A DNA stretch of 64,000 nucleotides from JBMNGG01 sp050949705 (GCA_050949705.1 JBMNGG010000016.1:62001-126000), one strand, 5' to 3'. Counted from the first letter of the stretch, positions 38,677-48,837 are shown. Program-made: numbers and translations. The notes: generated by a model not told the origin, from the letters alone.

Positions 38677-41313
38677 ATGATGAGCAGCCATGAAATTAGA
38701 GAAAAATTCTTAAGTTATTTTGAAAGTAAAGGTCATAAAAGGGTAGATAGCTCTTCCCTTGTTCCCAATAATGATCCCACACTTCTTTTTACTAATGCAG
38801 GAATGAATCAATTTAAGGATGTTTTCTTGGGATTAAAAAGTTTGCCTTATTCCAGAGCAGTTACTTCTCAAAAATGTGTCCGGGCTGGAGGCAAACATAA
38901 CGATCTAGAAAGTGTAGGCAAAACAGCTCGACACCATACTTTTTTTGAAATGTTGGGTAACTTTTCTTTTGGTGATTATTTTAAAAAAGAGGCTATTGAA
39001 TACGCATGGGAATTTTTAACTTATATATTAGGATTACCTAAAGAAAAGCTATGGGTAAGTATTTATGAAGAAGATGACGAAGCTTTCGAATTATGGAAGC
39101 AAGTTGCAAAAATTCCTTCTGAAAGAATAATACGTTTGGGTGAAAAAGATAATTTTTGGAGTATGGGCGATACGGGTCCTTGTGGACCTTGTAGTGAAAT
39201 ATATATTGATCGTGGCGAAGAACATAGTTGTGATGCCGAAGAATGCGCTTTGGGTAAGTGTGATTGTGACCGATGGCGTGAATTATGGAATCTTGTATTT
39301 ATGCAATATAACAGAGATGAAAAGGGTGTATTAACCCCTCTACCAAAACCTAGCATTGATACTGGCATGGGTCTTGAACGTATTGCAACTATATTACAAA
39401 ACGTATATAGTAATTATGATACCGATTTATTAAGACCGTTAATTTCATATGTTGAAAAGATTACGGGTAAAGAGTATAAAGATAATAATGAAGGTCTTCC
39501 TTTTAGAGTTATTGCCGATCATTCAAGAGCTATTACATTTCTGATTTCTGATGGTGTTATTCCAGGTAATGAGGGAAGAAATTATGTATTAAGACGTATT
39601 CTAAGAAGAGCGGCACGTTATGGTAAAAAGTTAGACCTAAACGAACCTTTTTTATACAAAGTTGTTCCACAGGTCGTTTCATTAATGAGAGATGTTTATC
39701 CAGAACTTGAAAAAAATATTGATTATATACAAAGAGTTGTTAAGTCAGAGGAAGATAGATTTCTTGAAACTTTAAATGATGGTTTAAGGATATTATCTAA
39801 TGAGATAAAAAAACTAAAAGCTAAAAACATGCAAGAAATACCTGGTGACTTGGCTTTTTTACTCTATGATACTTACGGCTTTCCTATAGATTTAACTTGT
39901 GATATTGCCGAAGAAGAAGGAATGGTAGTAGATACACAAAACTTTAATTTGCTAATGAACCAGCAGAGAGAAAAAGCTAAGGCTGCCCGAAAAGAATCAT
40001 ATCAAGTGGATGAACTCTTTGACGTTTTAAGCAGTCTTCCTACTACAGTTTTCGTTGGATATGATACTCTTGAAACAGATACCAAAATACAGTACATTTT
40101 ATCAGGTAATCAACCGGTGGAAAGCTGCAATAATTCATTTGAAAATGTCATATTAGTACTGGACAAAACTCCCTTTTATGCTGAGTCAGGTGGGCAAATA
40201 GGTGATACAGGTATTATAAAAGGCAATAATTTTGTTTTTAAGGTATCTGAAACTCATAAAACTCCTGATGAAAAATATTATCACATCGGTAATATAACAC
40301 AGGGTACAGCTAAATTGCATGATAATGTCATAGCAAAAGTTGATGAAGAGAAAAGGTTAAGCATTGCCAGAAATCATAGTGCTACTCATCTTTTACATAA
40401 GGCTTTGAAAGAGGTATTAGGAGAACATATCAATCAAGCAGGATCATTGGTTGATGGTGATAGATTAAGATTTGATTTTACCCATTTTACAGCTCTAACA
40501 CCTGAGGATATCCAGGAAGTAGAAAATAAAGTAAATAAGGCTATATTAAAAAACCTACATGCTTCTATCTATTGGACAACGCTACAAGAAGCTCAAGATA
40601 AAGGCATATTAGCACTTTTTGGGGAAAAATATGGAGAAAATGTACGTGTTGTGGAGTTTGGTGATTACAGTAAAGAACTCTGTGGTGGAACTCATGTACA
40701 ATCAACTTCAGAAATAGGTCTATTTAAAATAGTTTCCGAATCCAGTATTGGAGCTGGTCTTAGAAGAATTGAAGCAGTTACCGGGCAAAATTTGTTGGAT
40801 TATTTAAATGATACCTTAAAATATTCAAGTGAAACAGCCAAATTATTAAAAATTGGTCCGCATAAGCTTTCTGTTAAAGTAAATGAGTTATTAGATAAGA
40901 TTAGAGAACAAGAAAGAGAAATAGATTCATTAAAACAACATGCAATAAATTATGAGATATCGAAAATGTTAGATAAGATGCGATGCATTAATGGCATCAA
41001 TATATTATCCGTTAAAACAGAAAATAAAGATATTGACGACCTTCGTAAAATGAGTGATGTAATAAGGCAAAAAGTTAAGTCAGGAATTGTTGTTATAGGA
41101 AGCATATATCAAAACAAGATACTTTTTATTGCAACAGTGACAAATGATTTGATAAAGCAGGGGTACCATGCTGGAAAGATAGTAAAAAGCATTGCCCAGG
41201 TTACAGGTGGCGGTGGTGGCGGGAGACCGGACTTTGCACAAGCAGGCGGTAAAGATCTTGCTAAGTTGAACGAAGCCTTAAACTCTGTATTTCAGTTAAT
41301 AAAAAACAACTGA
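38677..41313 (+). CDS. alaS: Alanyl-tRNA synthetase
   Basis: AlaS charges tRNA-Ala and hydrolyses mischarged Ser- and Gly-tRNA-Ala. The 878-residue class II enzyme has the catalytic domain (TNAGMNQFKDVFLG, HHTFFEMLGNFSFGDYFK), the editing domain with HSATHLLHKAL and CGGTHV (HxxxH plus Cys/His zinc site), and the C-terminal DHHA1-type domain ending GGGGGGRPDFAQAGGKD. Two ATGs occur in tandem at the start; the first has GGAGG at 10 bases. The alaS-ireB-ruvX order is conserved in Firmicutes. Confidence 0.97.
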   Translation: MMSSHEIREKFLSYFESKGHKRVDSSSLVPNNDPTLLFTNAGMNQFKDVFLGLKSLPYSRAVTSQKCVRAGGKHNDLESVGKTARHHTFFEMLGNFSFGDYFKKEAIEYAWEFLTYILGLPKEKLWVSIYEEDDEAFELWKQVAKIPSERIIRLGEKDNFWSMGDTGPCGPCSEIYIDRGEEHSCDAEECALGKCDCDRWRELWNLVFMQYNRDEKGVLTPLPKPSIDTGMGLERIATILQNVYSNYDTDLLRPLISYVEKITGKEYKDNNEGLPFRVIADHSRAITFLISDGVIPGNEGRNYVLRRILRRAARYGKKLDLNEPFLYKVVPQVVSLMRDVYPELEKNIDYIQRVVKSEEDRFLETLNDGLRILSNEIKKLKAKNMQEIPGDLAFLLYDTYGFPIDLTCDIAEEEGMVVDTQNFNLLMNQQREKAKAARKESYQVDELFDVLSSLPTTVFVGYDTLETDTKIQYILSGNQPVESCNNSFENVILVLDKTPFYAESGGQIGDTGIIKGNNFVFKVSETHKTPDEKYYHIGNITQGTAKLHDNVIAKVDEEKRLSIARNHSATHLLHKALKEVLGEHINQAGSLVDGDRLRFDFTHFTALTPEDIQEVENKVNKAILKNLHASIYWTTLQEAQDKGILALFGEKYGENVRVVEFGDYSKELCGGTHVQSTSEIGLFKIVSESSIGAGLRRIEAVTGQNLLDYLNDTLKYSSETAKLLKIGPHKLSVKVNELLDKIREQEREIDSLKQHAINYEISKMLDKMRCINGINILSVKTENKDIDDLRKMSDVIRQKVKSGIVVIGSIYQNKILFIATVTNDLIKQGYHAGKIVKSIAQVTGGGGGGRPDFAQAGGKDLAKLNEALNSVFQLIKNN

Positions 41314-41342
41314 AAGTAAATTCTTTAAATGGAGGGAGATAA

Positions 41343-41594
41343 ATGGGGCACAATATGGGTGAAACAGTTAAATTTAAAGTTGAAAAGGACAATGACATTG
41401 ACGCCCGCAGTATTCTTAGAAGAGTTTCCAGTGCTTTGGAGGAAAAAGGATATAACCCCATAAATCAAATAGTAGGTTACCTTTTATCCGGCGATCCTGC
41501 ATATATTACTAGTCATAACAATGCTAGAAACCTTATTAGAAAACTAGAACGAGATGAACTCCTTGAAGAACTTTTAAAGTACTATATTAAGTAG
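41343..41594 (+). CDS. IreB family regulatory protein (UPF0297)
   Basis: An 83-residue protein of the UPF0297/IreB family, almost always between alaS and ruvX in Firmicutes. The consensus DARSILRRVSSALEEKGYNPINQIVGYLLSGDPAYIT is present through the middle. In Enterococcus faecalis IreB is phosphorylated by the kinase IreK and affects cephalosporin resistance; the role here is inferred. GGAGGG lies six bases before ATG. A terminator-like hairpin follows. Confidence 0.92.
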   Translation: MGHNMGETVKFKVEKDNDIDARSILRRVSSALEEKGYNPINQIVGYLLSGDPAYITSHNNARNLIRKLERDELLEELLKYYIK

Positions 41595-41637
41595 TTTTAT
41601 ATAAATTAAAGGCAGAAATTTGTCGATGTTAAAAAAT

Positions 41638-41678
41638 AGGTGTCGTGATGTCTTTTATTAGTATCCCGGCACTTTTTT
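41638..41678 (+). terminator. Terminator-like hairpin after ireB
   Basis: AGGTGTCG (41638-41645) pairs with CGGCACTT (41667-41674) over 8 positions with two G-U pairs, and a T run follows. The loop is about 21 bases. Confidence 0.5.
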
Positions 41679-41783
41679 CTTTACATAAAAAATTCAAAAG
41701 GATATTAAAAAAATTATACATATCTATAATGACCTGTTATTGATTTCCTGTAATTAAAACACTTATTTATAGAGGTAACAAAT

Positions 41784-42730
41784 ATGATTTATAATAATCT
41801 AGGAAATACAAACTTAAAAGTATCCATTTTGTGCTTTGGTAGTTTAGCAATAAGTCCACTTCAAACCAATTTAAGTCTAGATGAAGGGGCAGATATAATA
41901 CTTTCAGCAATGTATAAAGGTGTTAATTTTATCGATACAGCCGAGTTTTATCAAAATTACGAGTATATACACAGGGCATTGAAAAGATGCAATAAAGAGC
42001 TAATAATTGCGACTAAGTCATATGAATATTCATATGAAGGGATGAAAAAAAGTGTTGAAAGAGCTCGGAGGGAAATTGGCAAAGATCAAATAGATATATT
42101 TATGCTTCATGAACAAGAAACGAAAATGACATTAAGAGGTCACAGAGATGCATTGGAATATTTGATTGATGCTAAGGCCAAAGGATTGATTAAGGCAATT
42201 GGTGTTTCAACACATACAATAGAGGTTGTAGAAGCTGCAGCTGATATGGATGAGATACAAGTCATACATCCTTTAATTAATTTTAAAGGAATAGGTATCA
42301 AGGATGGCAATTTACATGAAATGGAAGAAGCAATAAAGAAAGCGTATAAAAAAGGCAAAGGGATATATGCTATGAAGTGTTTAGGTGGAGGAAATCTGAT
42401 AAATAATAAAGAAAAAGCATTTTCTTATATTCTTTCTTTTCCGTTTATACATTCGGTAGCTGTAGGAATGAAATCTGTTGATGAAGTTTTAGCAAATGTA
42501 AGCATTTTTGAAGGACGACCAGTGGATAAAGATATTGAGGATAGAATAATAAATAAAAGAGGAAACTATTAGTAGAAGACTGGTGTGAAGGGTGTGGAGA
42601 ATGTGTAAAACATTGCAACTACAATGCATTACGTTTAATAGATGGTCGTTCTGTAGTAGATGCTAATTTATGTATATTATGTGGGTATTGTGCAGGTTAT
42701 TGTCCGGAATTTTGTATAAAAATCATATAA
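41784..42730 (+). pseudogene. Aldo/keto reductase with C-terminal 2[4Fe-4S] ferredoxin domain, frameshifted
   Basis: The first frame codes 262 residues of an aldo/keto reductase barrel (CFGSLAISPLQ, FIDTAEFYQNYEYIHRAL, IFMLHEQ) and stops at 42572. The next frame continues at once with a two-cluster ferredoxin domain: CEGCGECVKHC at 42584 onward and CILCGYCAGYCP, ending EFCIKII at 42730. Clostridial members of this family carry exactly such a ferredoxin tail. Adding one A to the A4 run at 42555-42558 joins the frames into a 315-residue protein reading NKKRKLLVEDWCEGCGEC. Either one base is missing from the sequence or the gene has lost its Fe-S tail. The reduced substrate is unknown; the cluster domain suggests electron transfer from ferredoxin. 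Confidence 0.85.
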
Positions 42731-42745
42731 AAGGGGTAACATTTA

Positions 42746-43165
42746 ATGCGTATTTTAGGCTTAGATGTTGGAGAAAAAAAAATTGGTGTTGCTATTTCGG
42801 ATGAGTTAGGTATAACAGCTCAAGGAATAGAAGTAATAGAATGTAAAAATCATGGTAAAGATATAGATAGGATATGTCAGCATATTTCAGACTTCAAGGT
42901 AGATAAAATAGTAGTAGGACTGCCTAAAAATATGAATGGGACATTAGGGCCAAGCAGTGAAGCAGTAAAAGATTTTGTTAAGAGGTTACAAAAGAGTACT
43001 GATGTGGAAGTGGTATTTTGGGATGAGAGATTGACTACTGTTGCTGCTGAAAAAGCCTTAATAGAAGCTGATATGTCTAGAAAAAAAAGAAAGGGAATAA
43101 TCGATAAACTTGCAGCTGTGTTAATACTTCAAAGCTACTTGGAGTATAAATCACTCAATAGTTGA
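42746..43165 (+). CDS. ruvX: Holliday junction resolvase-like RuvX (YqgF)
   Basis: A 139-residue RNase H-fold protein of the YqgF/RuvX family. It begins MRILGLDVGEKKIGVAISD, and further conserved blocks are VVGLPKNMNG and WDERLTT plus ADMSRKKRKGIIDKLAAVLIL. Family members act in 16S rRNA 5'-end maturation in E. coli or as putative Holliday junction nucleases. GGGG precedes the start by about 10 bases. It lies directly after the reductase-ferredoxin gene in the conserved alaS-ireB-ruvX order. Confidence 0.93.
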   Translation: MRILGLDVGEKKIGVAISDELGITAQGIEVIECKNHGKDIDRICQHISDFKVDKIVVGLPKNMNGTLGPSSEAVKDFVKRLQKSTDVEVVFWDERLTTVAAEKALIEADMSRKKRKGIIDKLAAVLILQSYLEYKSLNS

Positions 43166-43190
43166 CACAAGGCAATAATTGCTATAAAAT
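43162..43190 (+). promoter_or_regulatory. Promoter of the DUF1292 gene
   Basis: TTGACA (43162-43167) with TAAAAT at 43185-43190 (17-base spacer), beginning in the last codons of ruvX and 34 bases before the next start. Confidence 0.5.
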
Positions 43191-43223
43191 GTTTTTAATT
43201 TAACTGAATTGGAGTTGAACATA

Positions 43224-43511
43224 ATGGAAGAAATGGAAACAATAACACTGTTGGACGAAAACGGTATTGAAACTGAATTTGAGGTGTTGGGAATAGTAAC
43301 TGTGGAAGATATAGATTATGCAGTTTTAATTCCATTAGATGATGATCAAGCTTATATTTTCCGCATTGACACTGACGAAAATGGTGAGGAAGTTCTATCA
43401 GAGGTTGAAGATGATGAAGAGTTCAATATTGTAAAAGAGGCATGGGAAGCTTTATATGAGGACGATATTGACTATGATGCTGATACCGATGATGAGGAAG
43501 ATTTTGAATAA
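43224..43511 (+). CDS. DUF1292 family acidic protein
   Basis: A very acidic protein of about 95 residues, of the DUF1292 (YrzB-like) family, regularly found after ruvX in Firmicutes. Signature parts are ITLLDENGIETEFEVLGI, DYAVLIPLDDD and AYIFRIDTDENGEE; the end is a run of Asp and Glu. No function is known. ATG at 43224 follows TTGGAG; a TTG 15 bases upstream is less likely. A promoter and a T-box unit lie on its two sides. Confidence 0.88.
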   Translation: MEEMETITLLDENGIETEFEVLGIVTVEDIDYAVLIPLDDDQAYIFRIDTDENGEEVLSEVEDDEEFNIVKEAWEALYEDDIDYDADTDDEEDFE

Positions 43512-43526
43512 CGTGATGAATAAACC

Positions 43527-43555
43527 TTGACAGGTATTAAACCATGTTTTATAAT
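43527..43555 (+). promoter_or_regulatory. Promoter of the serA T-box transcript
   Basis: TTGACA (43527-43532), a 17-base spacer and TATAAT (43550-43555), a perfect consensus. Confidence 0.85.
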
Positions 43556-43571
43556 ATAAAATAATTTATTG

Positions 43572-43784
43572 TTAAAGACTATGAAAAGGAAAATTAAAGA
43601 ATTTATCTTAAAGAGAGCTGGTGTTTGGTGTAAACCAGTAGATAGTCTTTATTTCCGCCTTGGAGTCGTTGGTGATGAGCCAAACGGTTTACCCGTTATA
43701 GTTTTTAGAGGGTTGCATATTTTAGGAAACTGAAATAGGGTGGCAACGCGGTAATATCCGCCCCTTGTATAGGGCGGTTTTTTT
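43572..43784 (+). promoter_or_regulatory. T-box riboswitch upstream of serA
   Basis: Stem I closes by AAAGACTA near 43573 with TAGTCTTT near 43645, enclosing the typical AGAGAGCTGGTG hairpin. The T-box AGGGTGGCAACGCGG spans 43737-43751. The terminator CCGCCC (43758-43763) pairs with GGGCGG (43772-43777) and is followed by seven T. A serine-specific T-box is expected because the gene makes serine, but I could not assign the specifier triplet safely. Confidence 0.9.
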
Positions 43785-43909
43785 ATTATCAGAATAATTA
43801 TCAGAATATAGGAGGGTGAAATTAGTAGCGCGAAAACTGAAGAAAATGATTCTTTTATCAAGTAGGTGTCTTAGCCGCAGAAAAGAATTTAGTAAAGGAG
43901 AGGATAAAA

Positions 43910-45481
43910 ATGCGGGTTTTAATCAGTGATAATCTTGCACATGAAGGTGTTGATATTTTAAAAGAACATTTTGATGTAGATGTGAAGACAAACCTATCAC
44001 AAAAGGAGTTAGAAGATATAATATCAGAATATGATGCCTTAGTGGTGCGTAGTGCGACAAAGGTTACAAAGGATGTAATAGAAAAAAGCAATTTAAAAGT
44101 TATTGGCAGAGCTGGAGTTGGTGTTGATAATATCGATGTAAACGCAGCTACAAGAAAAGGCATTTTAGTAGTTAATGCTCCTGAAGGTAATACCATAGCA
44201 GCTAGTGAACATACAATCGCATTGATTACAGCAGTAGCTAGAAATATACCTGCTGCTGTTATGAGCCTTAAAAACAAACAGTGGGATAGAAAAAAATTCT
44301 TAGGCATAGAACTTAGAGGTAAGACTCTTGGTGTAATAGGATTGGGTCGTATTGGAAAAGATGTGGCAGTTAAAGCTATAGGTTTAGGAATGAATATTAT
44401 TGCATACGATCCCTTTATAATTAAGGACCACGTAGAAAATAATCATATTAGAATTACTGAATTTGAAACAGTTCTAAAAGAAGCTGACTTTATAACATTT
44501 CATGTTCCAATGACAAAAGCTACTTATCACATGATAAATAAAGAGACAATCTCAATGATGAAAGATGGAGTAATCATAATCAATTGTGCCCGTGGTGGTA
44601 TAATTGATGAAATGGCACTTTTCGAAGCTTTACAATCAGGTAAAGTAGGCGCTTGCGCTCTAGATGTATTTGAACATGAACCACCTCTTGAGAGCCCACT
44701 AATAGGGTTACCAAATGTAATAGCAACACCTCATTTAGGGGCTTCTACTGTGGAAGCTCAGGTGAATGTAGCTGTCGATATTGCACATGATGTAATAAGA
44801 GCTTTAAATGGAGAAATGGTACAAAATGCTGTAAATATGATTACTGTACGACCTGAAGAATATAATATTATTAAACCTTACATTGAATTAGCAGAAAAAA
44901 TGGGGTCATTATATACTCAATTGAAAAATGGTAGGATAAGTGAGGTAGAAATAACATATACAGGTAAAGTTGGAAGATTTGACATAAAACCTATTACTAC
45001 TTCAGCCATAAAAGGTATTTTGACAAATGTACTACAGTTTCCTGCTAACTCGGTTAACGCTTACTTTTTAGCAAAAGAAAGAGGTATTAAAATTATAGAA
45101 AAGAAAGTAAGTAAAGAGCAGGATGCACCAGGGAATGTTACCATGAAAATTACATCTGATAAAGGGACTGGAAGTATTTCAGGAACAGTCATAGGAAAAA
45201 ATGATCAGAGAATAACCGCTATTGACGAGTATAAAATAGATTTGATTCCAGAAGGATTTGCATTAATGTCATTTCATTTCGATAGACCGGGTATTGTGGG
45301 AGAAGTTGGAACCTTACTAGGTATAAATGATATAAATATTGCTTATATGCAATTAGGACGTAAATCTTATAGAGGAGAGGCTTTAATGGTTTTAGGTGTT
45401 GATGAAGAGATATCTGAAGACGTACTAGCAAAGATTAAGAAGATAAAACACATTTCAGATACAGTTTTTATAAAGTTTTGA
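43910..45481 (+). CDS. serA: D-3-phosphoglycerate dehydrogenase
   Basis: SerA oxidises 3-phosphoglycerate to 3-phosphohydroxypyruvate, the first step of serine synthesis. The 523-residue long form has the substrate domain (VVRSATKVTKDVIE, GRAGVGVDNID), the NAD-binding loop LGVIGLGRIGKDVA, catalytic INCARGGIIDE and TPHLGASTVEAQ, then an ASB domain and a C-terminal ACT domain (FHFDRPGIVGEVGTLLG) that usually gives serine feedback control. A T-box leader precedes it. About 125 bases separate the leader terminator from the gene, and the partner aminotransferase is not adjacent. Confidence 0.95.
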   Translation: MRVLISDNLAHEGVDILKEHFDVDVKTNLSQKELEDIISEYDALVVRSATKVTKDVIEKSNLKVIGRAGVGVDNIDVNAATRKGILVVNAPEGNTIAASEHTIALITAVARNIPAAVMSLKNKQWDRKKFLGIELRGKTLGVIGLGRIGKDVAVKAIGLGMNIIAYDPFIIKDHVENNHIRITEFETVLKEADFITFHVPMTKATYHMINKETISMMKDGVIIINCARGGIIDEMALFEALQSGKVGACALDVFEHEPPLESPLIGLPNVIATPHLGASTVEAQVNVAVDIAHDVIRALNGEMVQNAVNMITVRPEEYNIIKPYIELAEKMGSLYTQLKNGRISEVEITYTGKVGRFDIKPITTSAIKGILTNVLQFPANSVNAYFLAKERGIKIIEKKVSKEQDAPGNVTMKITSDKGTGSISGTVIGKNDQRITAIDEYKIDLIPEGFALMSFHFDRPGIVGEVGTLLGINDINIAYMQLGRKSYRGEALMVLGVDEEISEDVLAKIKKIKHISDTVFIKF

Positions 45482-45483
45482 TA

Positions 45484-45512
45484 TTGACACAAAATATCAC
45501 TTACAATATACT
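45484..45512 (+). promoter_or_regulatory. Promoter of the fur-family gene
   Basis: TTGACA (45484-45489), a 17-base spacer and TATACT (45507-45512), 33 bases before the GTG start. Confidence 0.75.
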
Positions 45513-45544
45513 TAAAAGGAGATTTGAGTCAGGAGTGATATTTT

Positions 45545-46009
45545 GTGATATCTGAAGAGGAAAGAAAGCACAAATTAAACTTTGTAAAAGAAAAGTTAAA
45601 GGAAAGGGAATGTAAGTTTACTCCTCAGAGAAAAGCAACTTTTGATGTACTTATGGAGAATCCATCAAAACACTTAAGTACAGAAGATATATATGATCTA
45701 GTCAAGGAGAAATATCCTGATATAGGTCTTGCTACTATATATAGAACGCTTCAATTGTTCGACGACTTAAATATAATTAAAAAGCTTAACTTTAATGATG
45801 GATGTTACAGATATGAACTTAGTGAAAATCAACGACATCAACACCACCATTTGATTTGTATACAATGCGGTACAGTTTATGAGTTTGATGATGATTTATT
45901 AGAAGATCTTGAGCATAAAATAAGTATTAACAAAAACTTTACTGTTACAGATCATATGGTTAAGCTATTTGGATATTGTAGGTTATGTAAGGATAAGGAT
46001 AAAGATTAA
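45545..46009 (+). CDS. Fur-family metal-dependent repressor
   Basis: A 154-residue Fur-superfamily repressor. The N-terminal winged helix has CKFTPQRKATFDVLMENP and IGLATIYRTLQLFDDLNII. The metal region has HQHHHLICIQCG, and the structural zinc site is completed by CRLC near the C terminus (two CxxC pairs). Whether it is Fur (iron), PerR (peroxide) or Zur cannot be settled by eye. It is translated from GTG behind AGGAG and ends in a bidirectional terminator shared with the cation ATPase. Confidence 0.9.
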   Translation: MISEEERKHKLNFVKEKLKERECKFTPQRKATFDVLMENPSKHLSTEDIYDLVKEKYPDIGLATIYRTLQLFDDLNIIKKLNFNDGCYRYELSENQRHQHHHLICIQCGTVYEFDDDLLEDLEHKISINKNFTVTDHMVKLFGYCRLCKDKDKD

Positions 46010-46032
46010 AAAGGAGCCAAAAGCTCCTTTTT
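46008..46032. terminator. Bidirectional terminator between the fur-family and P-type ATPase genes
   Basis: AAAAAGGAGC (46008-46017) and GCTCCTTTTT (46023-46032) form a perfect 10-bp stem with a 5-base loop between two convergent genes. Confidence 0.9.
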
Positions 46033-48731
46033 AATCTTTATCCTTAAGAAATATTTTACTTATTTCTGCTGCTACAAAGGGAATTAATCCGAAAAGTACA
46101 ATTATATCCCAATCGTAAAAAGAAAGCTTTACTGTATCAAAGATTTCCCTTAAAGCAGGAACATATATAACTAACAAGAGTAACAGGAAAGAAACTAATG
46201 TCCCGCCAACCATATACTTATTCTTAAAAAATCCTATCTTAAACACAGAGTATGTTTCTGAACGGGATGTATAAGCTCGAAAAAGTTCGCTGAAAATTAA
46301 AGTAGCGAAAGCATAGGTACGAGCAGTTTCCAAGTCAGGAGTATTATTTAATGCAAATACGAAAACACCAAGCACCGCTACAGTCATAAAGAAGCTTTGT
46401 ATTGCTATCTGCCATTTCATTCTACTGTCCATAATTGGCTCATTGGGATTTCGAGGTGATTTTTCCATTATATCCGGTTCTTTTTCTTCCATTCCTAAAG
46501 CCAAAGCAGGGAAAGCATCTGTCAGTAAATTTAGCCATAAGAGCTGAATTGGCTTAAGTGGAATTGGCAATCCTATTAACATTGCTGCAAAGATAATTAG
46601 TATTTCGGCAATATTGCATGATAAAAGGAAAAATATAAATTTGCGGATGTTTGAATATATGACCCTTCCTTCTTCTACAGCAGCAACAATACTTGCAAAA
46701 TTATCATCAGTAAGAATCATTTCGGCTGTTTCTTTGGCCACATCGGTGCCTGTAATACCCATAGCTATACCGATATCAGCTTTTTTAAGTGCTGGAGCAT
46801 CATTTACACCATCACCAGTCATAGCAGCTATGTGACCATTTCGTTTAATAGCATCTACAATTCTGAGCTTATGGATCGGGGAAACCCTAGCATAAACTGA
46901 TACTTCATTAGCAATAGAAGCTAATTGTTCATCATCCATCGAATCAAGGTCTGTGCCAGTGAGGGCTTTAGAATTTTCATCGATCATACCAAGCTCACGG
47001 GCAATTGCTTCAGCAGTGTCCTTATAATCACCAGTTATCATAACAGGACGTATACCGGCTTTTTTACAAATGCTAATTGCTTCTTTAGCTTCCGGCCTAG
47101 CGGGATCAATCATTCCCACAAGACCTACAAAAGTCATGTTTTTTTCAATGTCTTCAGGCTTGGGCTCTTTTGGAATGGTGTTAATCTTTTTACACGCAAA
47201 AGCTAAAACTCTAAGGGCTTGTGAAGCCATGTTATGGTTTGCTTCTAAGATATTTTTTCGGTCTTCCTCCGTCAAGTCTAAAATTTTGCCATCTTTTATT
47301 ATCTTGTCTGATAAATTTAACATTACATCTGGTGCACCTTTTATATATGCAACATAACTATTATCTTCTGGATGAAATGTTGTCATGCGCTTTCGTTCAG
47401 AATCAAAGGGTATTTCTTGAACTCTAGGCTTTTTGTCAGAAAGTTCTTTAGAAGATATACCAGCTTTCTCAGCCACTACTACTAAGGCTCCTTCTGTAGG
47501 ATCCCCTATTATGCGCCATGTTTTGTCTTTATCAGCTCCACTTTCTTCTAGTCTTGCATCATTACAAAGTGTTCCTATCGTTAGTAATAGTCTAAGATCC
47601 GGATTTTCACAAGGTTGTATTTGTAAATCATCAATCTCGAATATACCTTCAGGTTTATATCCTTCACCAGTCACAGAATATATCTTATCATTAACGAAAA
47701 TCTTTGTTGCAGTCATTTGATTTTGGGTAAGTGTTCCCGTTTTATCTGAACAAATAACGGTAGTGCTTCCCAAGGTTTCTACTGCGTGTAATTTTTTAAT
47801 TATAGAATGTCTTTTTACCATTCGTTGCATTCCTAGGGCTAGTACAATTGTTACTATAGCTGGTAAACCTTCTGGTATAGCGGCAACTGCTAAACTAACA
47901 GCAGTCATGAACATCTCTAATAAAGGCACTCCACGGATAACACCTAATAAAAAAACAACACCACATATTGCTAAACTTGCAATTCCTAAGATTTTACCTA
48001 ATTCGCTTAGCTTTTTTTGGAGAGGCGTACTTTCTTCATCATAAGTCTCAAGCATTTCAGCGATTAATCCGATTTCGGTGTTCATGCCGGTACCGACTAC
48101 GACACCTTTACCCCTGCCGTATGTTACTACTGTGCTCATAAAAGCAGAATTGCTTCTATCTCCTAAAGGGACTTCTTTGTTAAAAACAATTTCAGCATTT
48201 TTTTCTGCCGGTACAGATTCTCCAGTTAGAGATGCTTCCTCTATTTTTAGATTTACACTTTCTATTAACCTAAGATCTGCAGGAACATAGTTTCCTGCTT
48301 CAAGGAGAACCAGATCACCTGGAACAAGTTCTCGAGCAGGAATTTCTTTTATTACACCATCTCTAATAACTTTGGCTTCGGGAGCTGCCATTTTCTTGAG
48401 AGCTTCTAAAGCTTTGTTTGCTTTAGATTCTTGGATTATTCCTAGTACAGCATTTAAAACAACAATTAGTATTATAACTACGGCATCGGTAACTTCGCCA
48501 ATGACAGCAGAAACTAAGCTAGCACCAATTAAAATAAGAACAAGAAAATCCTTAAATTGCTCTAATAGCATTTGCCATATAGTAATACCTTTTTTTTCTG
48601 CAAATTCATTATACCCATTAAGTACTTAACCTTTCATTGGCTAATTCGGATGAAAGACCCTTTTCTATATCGGTTTTTATCTTTTCCGAGATGTCTACTT
48701 TCTCTAAAGTATACCAATTAATTCTTTCCAA
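46031..48731 (-). CDS. P2A-type cation ATPase (Ca2+/Mn2+), N-terminal frameshift
   Basis: A membrane P-type ATPase. The phosphorylation motif is DKTGTLTQNQ, the actuator loop has LTGES, the hinge is TGDGVNDAPALKKADIG, and TM4 has AAIPEGLPAIVT, as in SERCA/PMR1-type Ca2+ or Mn2+ pumps. The uninterrupted frame starts at ATG 48571 (846 residues). Upstream, another frame from TTG 48731, behind GGGAGG, encodes the missing cation-ATPase N-terminal segment (LEKVDISEKIKTDIEKGL). One extra base near 48618-48619 separates them; removing it gives 899 residues reading STYGYNEFAEKKG. A yybP-ykoY riboswitch lies upstream, which makes Mn2+ efflux a likely role. The indel may be a sequencing error or real. 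Confidence 0.88.
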
Positions 48732-48837
48732 TTAGTAACCTCCCTTTTATTTGGTATCATTAGTATATGAAGAATAAAGGATAATAATTAATAATCACCG
48801 CCTTTTTATTTATATATTTATGAGTTAGAAATATAAT

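Noticed and set aside
43815..43927. A 37-codon frame between the serA T-box and serA as a gene.
   Set aside because: It overlaps serA, has no recognisable similarity and its start is inside the putative ribosome binding site.
46614..48629. A series of plus-strand frames of 60-95 codons opposite the P-type ATPase.
   Set aside because: They are shadows of the minus-strand ATPase, whose motifs are clear; none has a good start context or recognisable motif.
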